NCBI GenBank assembly: GCA_020725665.1
Contig: DYEO01000085.1
Location: 1-64,000 of the forward strand
Length of the DNA stretch: 64,000 bases
Direction: 5' to 3'
From: Dethiobacter sp.
GTDB taxonomy: Bacteria; Bacillota; Dethiobacteria; DTU022; UBA8154
Position 1 is the first letter of the stretch. Every line of letters begins with the position of its first letter. A program made the position numbers and the translations under genes. The notes under the pieces were generated by a model. That model did not search any database. It worked only from the letters and a program-made list of their open reading frames with translations, and was not told where the DNA came from. Positions 52,094 to 61,430 of the stretch are shown here, in pieces.

Positions 52094-52927
52094 ATGGCAC
52101 CTGTCCGCATTGTAACAGATTCAACAGCTTTTCTGGACAAAGAAACAATCGAGAAATATAATATCGTTGTGGTACCATTATATGTTAACTTTGAAAACGA
52201 GGTTATTCTTGATGGCTCCATTCCCAATTCTGAGTTTTTTGAAAAGATGAAGCATTCCGCTAAATTGCCTTTTACTTCTCAGCCATCCCCTGGAGATTTT
52301 GTAAAGGTTTTTGAGAAAATTATAGAGGAAGGAAGTGACATTGTTACCATTGTTATCTCTTCCGGTATCAGCGGTACCTATGACAGTGCGATCAATGCGG
52401 CAAAAGTGGTTGACGCAAAACGTATCGCTGTGGTTGATTCCATATTGACTTCCGGCGGATTAGCCAGACTGGTCACGGAAGCGGCAGAAGCAGCTGTGCA
52501 GGGAAAAACAAAGGAAGAAATAGTGGCCCTTGTGGAAGATAAGAAACGGCGCCTGCGCATCTTTTTTGTGCCTGATACACTGGAGTATTTAAAGAAAGGT
52601 GGTCGTATTGGTGGAGCGCAGGCTCTCTTAGGAACCCTTTTGAAAATAAAACCGGTATTATATCTAAATAACGGTAAGGTAGATTCGTATGACAAGGTAA
52701 GAACAATGAAAAAGGCACTGGAACGAATTGTAGACGAAATTCCTCCCGCCAAAGGACCTTTTCCTGTAATTCTTATCCATGCAGAAGCGCCCTCCACTGT
52801 TAAAACTCTTGCCGATATGGTGCAAGATCGTTTCCCGGAGGCGGAAATTACGATAAATGAATTAAGCCCGGTTATTGGTACTCACACAGGACCGGGTGTG
52901 GTTGGTATTTGCTTTTATGCACAGTAA
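52094..52927 (+). CDS. DegV/FakB family fatty-acid-binding protein
   Basis: A 277-residue DegV-fold protein that binds a fatty acid and presents it to the FakA kinase for phosphorylation. Typical blocks: RIVTDSTAFL, the fatty-acid-contact PFTSQPSPGDF, ISSGISGTYDSA, VVDSILTSGG and IGTHTGPGVVG. AGGAGG ribosome binding site. The fakA-type gene follows after 250 bp. The 230-bp upstream gap (51863-52093) shows no gene. Confidence 0.9.
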   Translation: MAPVRIVTDSTAFLDKETIEKYNIVVVPLYVNFENEVILDGSIPNSEFFEKMKHSAKLPFTSQPSPGDFVKVFEKIIEEGSDIVTIVISSGISGTYDSAINAAKVVDAKRIAVVDSILTSGGLARLVTEAAEAAVQGKTKEEIVALVEDKKRRLRIFFVPDTLEYLKKGGRIGGAQALLGTLLKIKPVLYLNNGKVDSYDKVRTMKKALERIVDEIPPAKGPFPVILIHAEAPSTVKTLADMVQDRFPEAEITINELSPVIGTHTGPGVVGICFYAQ

Positions 52928-52929
52928 AC

Positions 52930-53153
52930 CAGAAGTCAGGAGCCAGAAGTCAGAATGAGAAGAACCTGCGAAAACATTTAAAGACTTACTGCTATATTGA
53001 AGGTGCACTTTGTTTTCAGGATTGCGGTTGTTAATCATCTAACCGGGGCGTTTTCGAAAATATAAGATATACGTTTGTTCTCTTGCATAAGCTTAGTAAA
53101 TTGCTGGAACCTGTTCTCGGGGCATTCTGACTACTGAATTCTGAATACCTGAA
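52930..53153. repeat. Inverted pair of GAAGTCAGAAT-type repeats
   Basis: Tandem CAGAAGTCAG words at 52930-52957 face a related inverted copy at 53126-53153 (ATTCTGACTACTGAATTCTG). Bacterial interspersed element-like; no gene in the interval. Confidence 0.5.
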
Positions 53154-53176
53154 TCTTTTATAGCGGAGTGAATGCG

Positions 53177-54901
53177 ATGGCCGGTAACGGGAATAAAGGG
53201 GGTTTGCTCAGCGGCAATGATCTGCGGGCTATGTTTCTACAGGCTACGGACTATTTTGAGCAGCATAAAGAGATTATTAACGACTTGAATGTATTCCCGG
53301 TACCCGACGGTGATACAGGCACAAATATGGTCCTTACTCTGCAAGCGGCTTCACAAGAACTACTGGATATATCTTCAACCCTTTCTATCGGCGAGATTGC
53401 CAGAATTGCCGCCCGCAGTTCTCTTATGGGAGCCCGGGGTAATTCCGGGGTAATCCTTTCGCAACTCTTCCAGGGAATTGCCAGGGGACTTGCCGGGAAG
53501 GAAGAGGCCGGCCTCCCGGAGTTGGGACGGGCCTTTCAATATGGCATTGTTTATGCCTACAATGCTGTTTCCCGGCCGGTCGAAGGGACTATTCTGACGG
53601 TAGCCCGGGAAATAGCCAAAGGAAGCCGGGATGCCGTTCAGAAAAGCATCAATATAATGGAACTGCTCGATGTGGCTATCGAAAGTGGAAAAAAAGCACT
53701 TGGGCGTACTCCCGATCTGCTGCCGGTTCTTAAAGAAGCGGGAGTTGTTGATGCCGGTGGTCTTGGACTAATAGTATTCCTGGAGGGCTGTCTCAAGAGT
53801 TTGTCCAGCCAAAGTGCAGGATCAAGTGACGCAGCATTGCTACAGGAAGGTGGACCTGGTAAAACTCCTCCGGTTAAAACCAACAGTGCAGAAACATCAG
53901 GGGAAAAGATAAATCTGGAGGAAAGTTTTGATTCCCGTTTTCCCTACTGCACCGAACTTATAATCAAGGGGGACGGCCTCTCGACCCGCCTTTTGCGCGA
54001 TCATTTGCAGATTCTCGGAGAATCGCTGCTGCTGGCCGGGGATGAAGAGGCGATTAAGGTGCATATTCATACCGCCAATCCGGGGAAAGTGCTGGAAACC
54101 TGTCTGGCGTGCGGCAGTATTCACGACATCAAAATTGACAACATGCTCGACCAGTTCAGCAAAAGTCGCTGGAGTGGTAACGGAGAACAAACCGGCAAAA
54201 AGGAAGCAACAGAGGCAGGACAAACTGTTCCAGTCCCGTCCACAGTGGAGATTGGCGTTATTGTTGTTGCTGCCGGTTCAGGTTTTGCCTCTATTTTTTC
54301 AAGCATGGGGGCAGATAGGGTCGTCTCCGGAGGGCAGAGTATGAACCCGCCTGTAAAAGATATAGTGGATGCCATTATGGAAGTAAATGCCGAAAGGATT
54401 ATTGTTCTCCCCAATAACAGTAATGTCCAGTTTGCAGCAGAGCAAGCGGCAAAACTTGTAGATAAAGAGGTATCCGTGATTGATGCCCATAGTATGCCCC
54501 AGGGATTGGCGGCCATAACGGCATTTGACCGGAGAAAATCTCTGGCTGATAATTTTGTGGAGATGTGCCTCAGGGCCAGACAGGTTAAGACCCTGGAGGT
54601 GACTTATGCTACCCGTGATGCCCAGGTCAGCGGGATCGCGGTGAAGAAGGGGGATATTATCGGTCTGGCCGAGGGAGTAATCCTGTTTAGCGGATTATCT
54701 GTGGACGAAACGGTGCAGAAATTGCTGCGTGCTGTTATTGGTAAAGAGGAACAGATTGTTACCCTGTTCTATGGTGAGGAAATAACTGAAAACAACGCCA
54801 GTGAGCTTGCGGGCAAATTGGTTGCAGACCATCCGGATATCGAGGTGGAATTGCAGTACGGGGGGCAACCTCTCTATTACTATTTAATTTCCGTGGAATA
54901 A
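53177..54901 (+). CDS. fakA: Fatty acid kinase catalytic subunit (FakA/YloV)
   Basis: A 574-residue DAK2-domain protein: N-terminal kinase domain (DLNVFPVPDGDTGTNMVLT, GARGNSGVILSQLF, VPEGTIL-like VEGTILTVAREI), a variable linker rich in Ser/Thr/Lys (about 215-250), a middle FakA domain (CTELIIKGDG...HIHTANPGKVLE) and a C-terminal DegV-like domain. Phosphorylates fatty acids bound to FakB for membrane lipid synthesis. ATG 53177 has GGAG 8 bp upstream. Paired with the DegV/FakB gene. Confidence 0.92.
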   Translation: MAGNGNKGGLLSGNDLRAMFLQATDYFEQHKEIINDLNVFPVPDGDTGTNMVLTLQAASQELLDISSTLSIGEIARIAARSSLMGARGNSGVILSQLFQGIARGLAGKEEAGLPELGRAFQYGIVYAYNAVSRPVEGTILTVAREIAKGSRDAVQKSINIMELLDVAIESGKKALGRTPDLLPVLKEAGVVDAGGLGLIVFLEGCLKSLSSQSAGSSDAALLQEGGPGKTPPVKTNSAETSGEKINLEESFDSRFPYCTELIIKGDGLSTRLLRDHLQILGESLLLAGDEEAIKVHIHTANPGKVLETCLACGSIHDIKIDNMLDQFSKSRWSGNGEQTGKKEATEAGQTVPVPSTVEIGVIVVAAGSGFASIFSSMGADRVVSGGQSMNPPVKDIVDAIMEVNAERIIVLPNNSNVQFAAEQAAKLVDKEVSVIDAHSMPQGLAAITAFDRRKSLADNFVEMCLRARQVKTLEVTYATRDAQVSGIAVKKGDIIGLAEGVILFSGLSVDETVQKLLRAVIGKEEQIVTLFYGEEITENNASELAGKLVADHPDIEVELQYGGQPLYYYLISVE

Positions 54902-55007
54902 CAGACTTTATATTTAATCAAGAGCGGGAGGCGGCAGGATTCATTGCAGCAATGGTGAATAAAATTAATGGCACGAACTTCTCTTTTTTACTGAAAGGAC
55001 GTGGCAG

Positions 55008-55754
55008 ATGCGTCTGCAGAGAAAAACAGCACTTATAACCGGAGCAAGCAAGGGGATCGGTATGTCTGTGGCCCGGGCTTTTGCCCATGAAGGGGCTTCT
55101 CTTATTCTGGTAAGCCGTAATATCAACAAACAGGATGAAATTGTGCGGGAGTTGGAAAAAGAGGGGATTAAATTTATTTTCCGCCGCGTTGATGTAGGGG
55201 AAAGGGCGCAGGTACGCAACCTTGTTAACGATGCCCTCTCCATATTTGGGAAAATCGACGTACTTTTTAACAATGCCGGTATCAGCAGGCCGGCAATGCT
55301 CTGGAAAATGACTCCGGAAATCTGGAACGAAGTAATCAAGGTAAACCTGAATGGTGTTTTCTATTGCTTGCAGGCAGTTGCGGAAACAATGATGGTTCAA
55401 CAGGGTGGTTCCATTATCAACGTTACTTCCTCAGAAGCCCTATTAGGCACTTTTGGCCAGATCAATTACGCAGCCGCCAAAGGTGCCGTTCATGCCCTGA
55501 CAAAATCTGCGGCTAAAGAACTGGCACGCTATAACATCAGAGTAAACAGCATCGCTCCCATGGCCATGACAGAGATGACGAAAGTAATTTTTCAAGATAA
55601 CCGTTTTCAGGATAAATACCGGCAACGTATCGCAATGAACCGTTTCGCTCAACCTGAAGAGATCGCCCCGGCAGTATTATTTTTAGCCTCCGACGAATCA
55701 TCGTATATAACGGGACAGACTATCTGTGTGGACGGTGGCATGGTAATGCGTTAA
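55008..55754 (+). CDS. Short-chain dehydrogenase/reductase, paralogue of the 20088 gene
   Basis: A 248-residue SDR, exactly the length of the enzyme at 20088 and highly similar throughout (shared PAMLWKMT, FYCLQAVA, SAAKELARYNIRVN, EEI-PAV-FLASD-SSYITGQTIC). Motifs TGASKGIG, NNAG, and the Ser/Tyr/Lys active site (VTSSEA; YAAAKGA) are intact. Ribosome binding site GAAAGGACG. It lies at the far end of the inserted block, next to pyrH. It may be a second beta-oxidation-type dehydrogenase or a FabG homologue. Confidence 0.88.
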   Translation: MRLQRKTALITGASKGIGMSVARAFAHEGASLILVSRNINKQDEIVRELEKEGIKFIFRRVDVGERAQVRNLVNDALSIFGKIDVLFNNAGISRPAMLWKMTPEIWNEVIKVNLNGVFYCLQAVAETMMVQQGGSIINVTSSEALLGTFGQINYAAAKGAVHALTKSAAKELARYNIRVNSIAPMAMTEMTKVIFQDNRFQDKYRQRIAMNRFAQPEEIAPAVLFLASDESSYITGQTICVDGGMVMR

Positions 55755-55876
55755 TTTTAATATTATATAAGGTATAAAATCCTAAAAAACTCCTTTTTTA
55801 TGCATTAATCAATATGCCTGGGGTTAAAATGCATAACAGGAACCATTCCCGGTTAAGCCTTTTGTGGAGGTACTAG

Positions 55877-56604
<728 letters not shown>

Positions 56605-56605
<1 letters not shown>

Positions 56606-57159
56606 TGGACGATATTTTAAAAGATACGGAGAGGAAGATGGAAAAAAGCGTGGAAGCTTTCAAAAAAGAGCTCTCCACACTACGGGCCGGCCGGGCCGTT
56701 CCTTCTTTGCTGGACAAGGTGCATGTAGATTATTATAACACACCCACGCCCCTTAACCAGCTTGCCACTATCTCCGCGCCTGAACCAAGGTTACTTGTTA
56801 TTCAACCTTGGGATAAAAACATCCTGGCAGAGGTGGAAAGGGCGATATTAAAGTCTGATTTGGGTCTGACCCCAAATAATGACGGAACAGTAATCAGGCT
56901 CAGCATACCACAGCTTACGGAGGAAAGAAGAAGGGAACTGGTTAAGTTCGTACGCAAGAAAGCTGAAGAGGGGAGAGTGGCTATCCGCAACATTCGCCGG
57001 GAAGCAAATGATTTGCTAAAAAATGAAGAAAAACAGGGGAAGATCTCTGAAGATGACCGCCGGCTTTTTCAGGAGGAGGTCCAGGAAACCACGAATAAAA
57101 AAATAGAAGAACTGGATAATCTGCTTGCAGTTAAAGAGAAAGAGATAATGGAAGTTTGA
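56605..57159 (+). CDS. frr: Ribosome recycling factor
   Basis: A 184-residue RRF that splits post-termination ribosomes. Diagnostic LSTLRAGRAVPSLLDKVHVD YYN region, PWDKN, GLTPNNDGTVIRLSIPQLTE and RNIRREAND. ATG overlaps the pyrH stop, indicating coupling. Confidence 0.97.
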
Positions 57160-57180
57160 TTATAAGGGCAGGCAACCCCT

Positions 57181-57417
57181 ATGTATAAAAATCAAGTACC
57201 TGACGTAACGTCCTTTAGACTGGAGACAGCAAAAAAATTACTGGAAGAAAGGAACATCTCCTATTTAATCAAAGAAACGATCCCCGTCCGGCCGGTAGGA
57301 AGGGAAAAACCTCTATCTGATAAATATTCTCCAGTATACCGGGTAATCAGACAAAAAGTAGTTAAGGGCGGCATGGTGGAGATAGTTGTTGCAAGGGAAA
57401 GTGCAGCACTAGCGTAG
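57181..57417 (+). CDS. Small PASTA-like protein (78 aa)
   Basis: A 78-residue protein whose first half (QVPDVTSFRLETAKKLLEER) matches the PASTA-domain opening, found in cell-wall-sensing kinases and PBPs, then a basic stretch (VRPVGREKPLSDK). No membrane anchor. Whether it binds peptidoglycan precursors, or only shares the fold, is unknown. Located between frr and uppS in the essential operon; its stop codon lies in the first copy of a 30-bp repeat. Confidence 0.65.
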   Translation: MYKNQVPDVTSFRLETAKKLLEERNISYLIKETIPVRPVGREKPLSDKYSPVYRVIRQKVVKGGMVEIVVARESAALA

Positions 57418-57498
57418 GGGGTGGTTTCTGTGCCGCCCCGCAACCCCCAGCGATGGGGGTCAATTTATGCGTAGGGGGCGGTTTATGTGCCGCCCCGC
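57412..57498 (+). repeat. Two 30-bp GC-rich hairpin repeats
   Basis: 57412-57441 and 57469-57498 differ at two positions; each folds by GGGGCGG/CCGCCCC-type arms. Between them CCCCC-AGCGAT-GGGGG (57444-57459) makes a third hairpin. They fill the frr/uppS gap. Confidence 0.75.
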
Positions 57499-57552
57499 AG
57501 GGCGGCCTCCTGTGCTGCTCCGCGATCAGTTTAAGCGTGCGGGGGCTTGGGT

Positions 57553-58302
57553 ATGAGCAAGGGAAAAGAGGAAGAAAGTCTTAATATTATTAGGGGTGGG
57601 GAAATTCCCTCCCATGTTGCCATAATTATGGATGGAAACGGCCGATGGGCCAGGAAAAGGGGTTTGCCACGCATTGCCGGACATAAGGCCGGTATGGACA
57701 CTCTGCGTGAAATTATCAGCTGTGCCCATGAGATTGGCATAAAAGTCATGACCTTCTTTGCATTTTCCACAGAAAACTGGAAAAGGCCGTCATGGGAAGT
57801 CAGGTTTTTAATGACGTTGCCGGAAGAGTATCTGCAAAAAGACCTGCCCTCCCTTATGGAGAAAAATGTTGTCATTAAAGCAATAGGAGATCTAAATCGC
57901 CTGCCCAAGCGAACGCTGAGAGCTGTAAATCATGCTCTCCAATCGACAAAAAATAACACAGGAATGATTGTTAACTTTGCCCTTAATTACGGAGGCCGTG
58001 CCGAGATAGTGGATGCGGTCAGACATATTGCCGGGGAAGTGGCCGGTGGTGAGTTGGCATTAGATGAAATAAATGAACAATTGTTTGCTGATCATCTATA
58101 TACCCGGGACATTCCCGACCCTGATCTTTTAATCCGGCCCAGCGGCGAGTTGCGCATTAGTAATTTCCTGCTTTGGCAAACGGCCTATACAGAACTATGG
58201 TTTACCGAGACGTTTTGGCCTGAATTTAAAAGGGAACATTTTCTACAGGCGATCATGGACTACCAAAAAAGGGAGCGAAGATTCGGGGGGATAAAGAAAT
58301 AA
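57553..58302 (+). CDS. uppS: Undecaprenyl diphosphate synthase
   Basis: A 249-residue cis-prenyltransferase making the C55 carrier lipid for cell wall synthesis. IIMDGNGRWARKRGLPRIAG with the catalytic Asp, FAFSTENWKRP and the C-terminal PDLLIRPSGELRISNFLLWQ block are present. ATG 57553 chosen over TTG 57547. Directly abuts cdsA. Confidence 0.96.
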   Translation: MSKGKEEESLNIIRGGEIPSHVAIIMDGNGRWARKRGLPRIAGHKAGMDTLREIISCAHEIGIKVMTFFAFSTENWKRPSWEVRFLMTLPEEYLQKDLPSLMEKNVVIKAIGDLNRLPKRTLRAVNHALQSTKNNTGMIVNFALNYGGRAEIVDAVRHIAGEVAGGELALDEINEQLFADHLYTRDIPDPDLLIRPSGELRISNFLLWQTAYTELWFTETFWPEFKREHFLQAIMDYQKRERRFGGIKK

Positions 58303-59097
58303 ATGCTGAAGACAAGGGTTTTAACGGCTCTGTTTGGTATACCTGTCTTAATATTCTTTGTATATCTCGGTGACTACTGGTTTGGTCTGTTTATTCTTCT
58401 TATTACCCTTATCGGACTGAAAGAATACAACGCGTTGATGAGAAGGGCAGACTGGAAACCTGTAGAGGCAGCAGGTTATTTGTTTATTCCCTTTTTACTT
58501 TTTGCAGTTTACCGGGATAGTGCGCCTCTGCTTATCTCTCTTTGGATCCTTTTCTTTGCCGTTTTTAGTCTGTTTCCGGTTTTTTTTCATACGAGAGTGA
58601 AATATTGGGAATCTGTTCTTGCTTTTTGGGGCATTATTTATACGGGGGGCCTTGCCGGTTTTTTGCTTGCCATACGTCTTCTTCCCGGTGGTTTTTATTT
58701 TGTCATTTTTTTGTTAATTGTAATCTGGTGCAACGATATCTTCGCTTACCTGGTGGGAAGCCGTTTTGGTCGTATGCCACTGGCACCGGCTGTAAGCCCG
58801 AAAAAGACGCTGGAGGGCACGGGAGCAGGCCTGCTTGCGGGCGTGCTGGCCGGTATGGCAATGGCTTTCCTGTTTCCTCCTGGATTTATGGGGATCAGGG
58901 CGGGAATGTCCTTGGCTTTACTGGCGGGAGTGACCGGCGCGCTTGGCGATCTGAGCCAGTCTGCATTAAAACGTAGTGTCGGGGCCAAGGACTCGGGGGA
59001 TTTGTTACCTGGGCACGGAGGTATTCTGGATCGTTTCGACAGCCTTCTCTTTGCAGCTCCTTTCTATTATGTATACCTGCGCTATATGATGCTTTAA
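58303..59097 (+). CDS. cdsA: Phosphatidate cytidylyltransferase
   Basis: A 264-residue polytopic membrane enzyme forming CDP-diacylglycerol. Seven to eight helices and the C-terminal signature KRSVGAKDSGDLLPGHGGIL followed by DRFDSL are present; WCNDIFAYLVGSRFGR precedes it. ATG immediately after the uppS stop. Confidence 0.95.
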   Translation: MLKTRVLTALFGIPVLIFFVYLGDYWFGLFILLITLIGLKEYNALMRRADWKPVEAAGYLFIPFLLFAVYRDSAPLLISLWILFFAVFSLFPVFFHTRVKYWESVLAFWGIIYTGGLAGFLLAIRLLPGGFYFVIFLLIVIWCNDIFAYLVGSRFGRMPLAPAVSPKKTLEGTGAGLLAGVLAGMAMAFLFPPGFMGIRAGMSLALLAGVTGALGDLSQSALKRSVGAKDSGDLLPGHGGILDRFDSLLFAAPFYYVYLRYMML

Positions 59098-59179
59098 ACA
59101 TTTTTGTCACGGCAGGAAGAATAGCTTTGTTTTACCCGGCTGAATAATTTGTTATAATTACATGGAGTGCTATAATATT

Positions 59180-60328
59180 ATGTTACAACAGGTGGCAATC
59201 CTGGGTTCAACCGGTTCTATCGGTACGCAGGCCCTTAAAATAATACAGCAATTCCCGGACAGATTCAGCGTCTGTGCTCTTGCCACGGGGAGCAACATTA
59301 CCCTGTTGGAGGAGCAGATAAGGAACTTTAAACCGGAAATTGTTTCCGTTTTTAATGAAGATCAGGCGGTAACACTGCGCAGGCGCGTCGCTGATTTACC
59401 AGTGAAAGTTCTTACCGGAGCAAAGGGATTGGTTGAATTGTCCGCCTGGCCCGGCGTCGATGTCGTGATTGTTGCTGTGGTTGGTTTTAGTGGTGTGATG
59501 CCCACATTGTCGGCCATCAGAGCAGGGAAAAAAGTGGCTCTCGCCAACAAGGAAACCCTTGTTGTTGCCGGCGAAATTGTTATGGCGGAAGCCCGCCGGC
59601 ATAATACGGTTATCCTACCCATCGACAGTGAACACAGTGCCATTTTTCAATGTTTCCATGCCGGAGGTTCGGGCGAGCTGAAACGGGTTATTCTAACTGC
59701 ATCAGGTGGGCCGTTTTTGGGTAAAAAAAGGGAAGAATTGGCTGCTGTTACACCTGAACAGGCATTAAGACATCCCAACTGGAGGATGGGTCCCCGTATC
59801 AGTATAGATTCGGCAACGTTAATGAATAAAGGATTTGAGGTAATTGAAGCCTGCCGTCTGTTTGCACTGGAAACATCGCAGGTTCAGGTTGTTATTCACC
59901 CGGAGAGCATCGTTCATTCCATGGTGGAGTTTATAGATGGTTCTATTGTGGCACAGTTGGGTTTGCCGGATATGCTTTTGCCCATCCAGTACGCCTTGAG
60001 CTATCCACAGAGATGGCCCAATCCCTTTCCCCGTTTTGATTGGGACCGGAATCATACGCTTCATTTTTATCCTGCTGCTAAAGGGGAATATCCCTGTCTG
60101 GATCTGGCATATCAGGCCCTGCAGGTCGGGGGTACGCTGCCTGCGGTTCTCAATGGAGCTGATGAAATCGCTGTTCGCAGCTTTTTGGAGGGCAGGATTA
60201 CTTTAATGCAAATACCCGCTTTACTGGCTGAGGTAATGAGCAGGCACGAGGTAATACAGCATCCTTCTCTGGAAGATATTGTAGAAGCCGACTGCTGGGC
60301 CCGTAAGGAAACGGAAAGGATCATTTGA
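59180..60328 (+). CDS. dxr: 1-deoxy-D-xylulose 5-phosphate reductoisomerase
   Basis: A 382-residue enzyme of the MEP isoprenoid pathway. NADPH motif AILGSTGSIGTQAL, ALANKETLVVAGEIV, PIDSEHSAIFQC (metal ligands), RMGPRISIDSATLMNKGFE and HPESIVHSMVEF. ATG 59180 gives the normal N-terminus; ATG 59162 is in frame but adds six residues. TATAAT-like boxes just upstream suggest an internal promoter. Confidence 0.95.
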   Translation: MLQQVAILGSTGSIGTQALKIIQQFPDRFSVCALATGSNITLLEEQIRNFKPEIVSVFNEDQAVTLRRRVADLPVKVLTGAKGLVELSAWPGVDVVIVAVVGFSGVMPTLSAIRAGKKVALANKETLVVAGEIVMAEARRHNTVILPIDSEHSAIFQCFHAGGSGELKRVILTASGGPFLGKKREELAAVTPEQALRHPNWRMGPRISIDSATLMNKGFEVIEACRLFALETSQVQVVIHPESIVHSMVEFIDGSIVAQLGLPDMLLPIQYALSYPQRWPNPFPRFDWDRNHTLHFYPAAKGEYPCLDLAYQALQVGGTLPAVLNGADEIAVRSFLEGRITLMQIPALLAEVMSRHEVIQHPSLEDIVEADCWARKETERII

Positions 60329-60394
60329 CATTTAAGCAGAGCTTGCTGATATTTTTGCCAAGGCCATAAGCATGAAAAAGAGGAGCGTTTTACA

Positions 60395-61408
60395 TTGTTA
60401 AGCACTATTATTGCCTCAGTTTTAATTTTCGGGCTGTTGATCTTTGTGCACGAACTCGGGCATTATCTGGCGGCTAAGCGTGCCGGTATAAAGGTGCTGG
60501 AATTTGCCCTTGGTTTTGGCAAAGAGCTGATTGCCTGGGAAAAAGGGGATACCCGCTACACCTTGCGCTTCTTCCCCCTGGGTGGATTTTGCCGCTTGCT
60601 TGGGGAAGATCCGGATGACCGGCGGCAGGAGGGTAACTTTCAGGATAAATCTATCCCTTCCCGTTTTGCTGTTATTGCTGCCGGCCCGGTGATGAACTTT
60701 GCGCTGGCAGTACTCCTTTTTACGCTGATGTACTTTTTCTTTCTTGGAGTCCCGCAGCAGCATTCCACCCGTATTGGCGAAGTGATTTCCGGAAGCAGGG
60801 CGCAGCAAGCAGGGCTGCAAAGTGGAGATGTTATCCTGTCGGTTGATGGCGTGGATGTTCAGAACTGGCAGGAGGTGGTATCTCGTATCAATGCCAGCCC
60901 GGAACGGGAAATCCTTCTGCATCTAAGGCGAAACGGAGAGGAGCATATTGTTTCTGTTACTCCGGCAGAACAACAGGGAAAAGGCCTCATTGGTATTACG
61001 CCTGTTTATAAAAAATTTATGTTCTTGCCGTCAATGGTATGGGGTTTTAATTATACTTGGTTTTTTATTAAGCTGATCTTTGTTAGTTTTTACCAGATGA
61101 TAACAGGTGCCATTCCGGCAGACGTGGCCGGGCCGGTTGGTATTGTTGCCGTAGTGGGTGAGGTTATGCAAACGGGTTTAAGCAACCTCTTCTCCCTGGC
61201 GGCAATTATAAGCATTAACCTGGGTATTATTAATCTTTTACCTATACCGGCTCTCGACGGCAGCAGGTTACTTTTCCTGACACTGGAGGGGATTCGGGGA
61301 AAGCCCATCGATCCCCAAAAAGAGGGTTTTATACACTTTATCGGTTTTGCGGTGCTGATTATGTTGATGATCTTTATCTCTTTCCAGGACATATTCCGGC
61401 TGCTTTAG
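60395..61408 (+). CDS. rseP: Site-2 membrane metalloprotease RseP/RasP
   Basis: A 337-residue intramembrane zinc protease. HELGH in the first helix, a PDZ domain (about 120-200; SRAQQAGLQSGDVILSVDGV) and the third-ligand motif NLLPIPALDGSRLLF are visible. It cleaves membrane anchors such as anti-sigma factors and signal peptides. TTG start with GAGGAG upstream. Between dxr and ispG, the usual Firmicute order. Confidence 0.95.
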   Translation: MLSTIIASVLIFGLLIFVHELGHYLAAKRAGIKVLEFALGFGKELIAWEKGDTRYTLRFFPLGGFCRLLGEDPDDRRQEGNFQDKSIPSRFAVIAAGPVMNFALAVLLFTLMYFFFLGVPQQHSTRIGEVISGSRAQQAGLQSGDVILSVDGVDVQNWQEVVSRINASPEREILLHLRRNGEEHIVSVTPAEQQGKGLIGITPVYKKFMFLPSMVWGFNYTWFFIKLIFVSFYQMITGAIPADVAGPVGIVAVVGEVMQTGLSNLFSLAAIISINLGIINLLPIPALDGSRLLFLTLEGIRGKPIDPQKEGFIHFIGFAVLIMLMIFISFQDIFRLL

Positions 61409-61430
61409 CATTGAAAAAGGAGTGAGGGAT

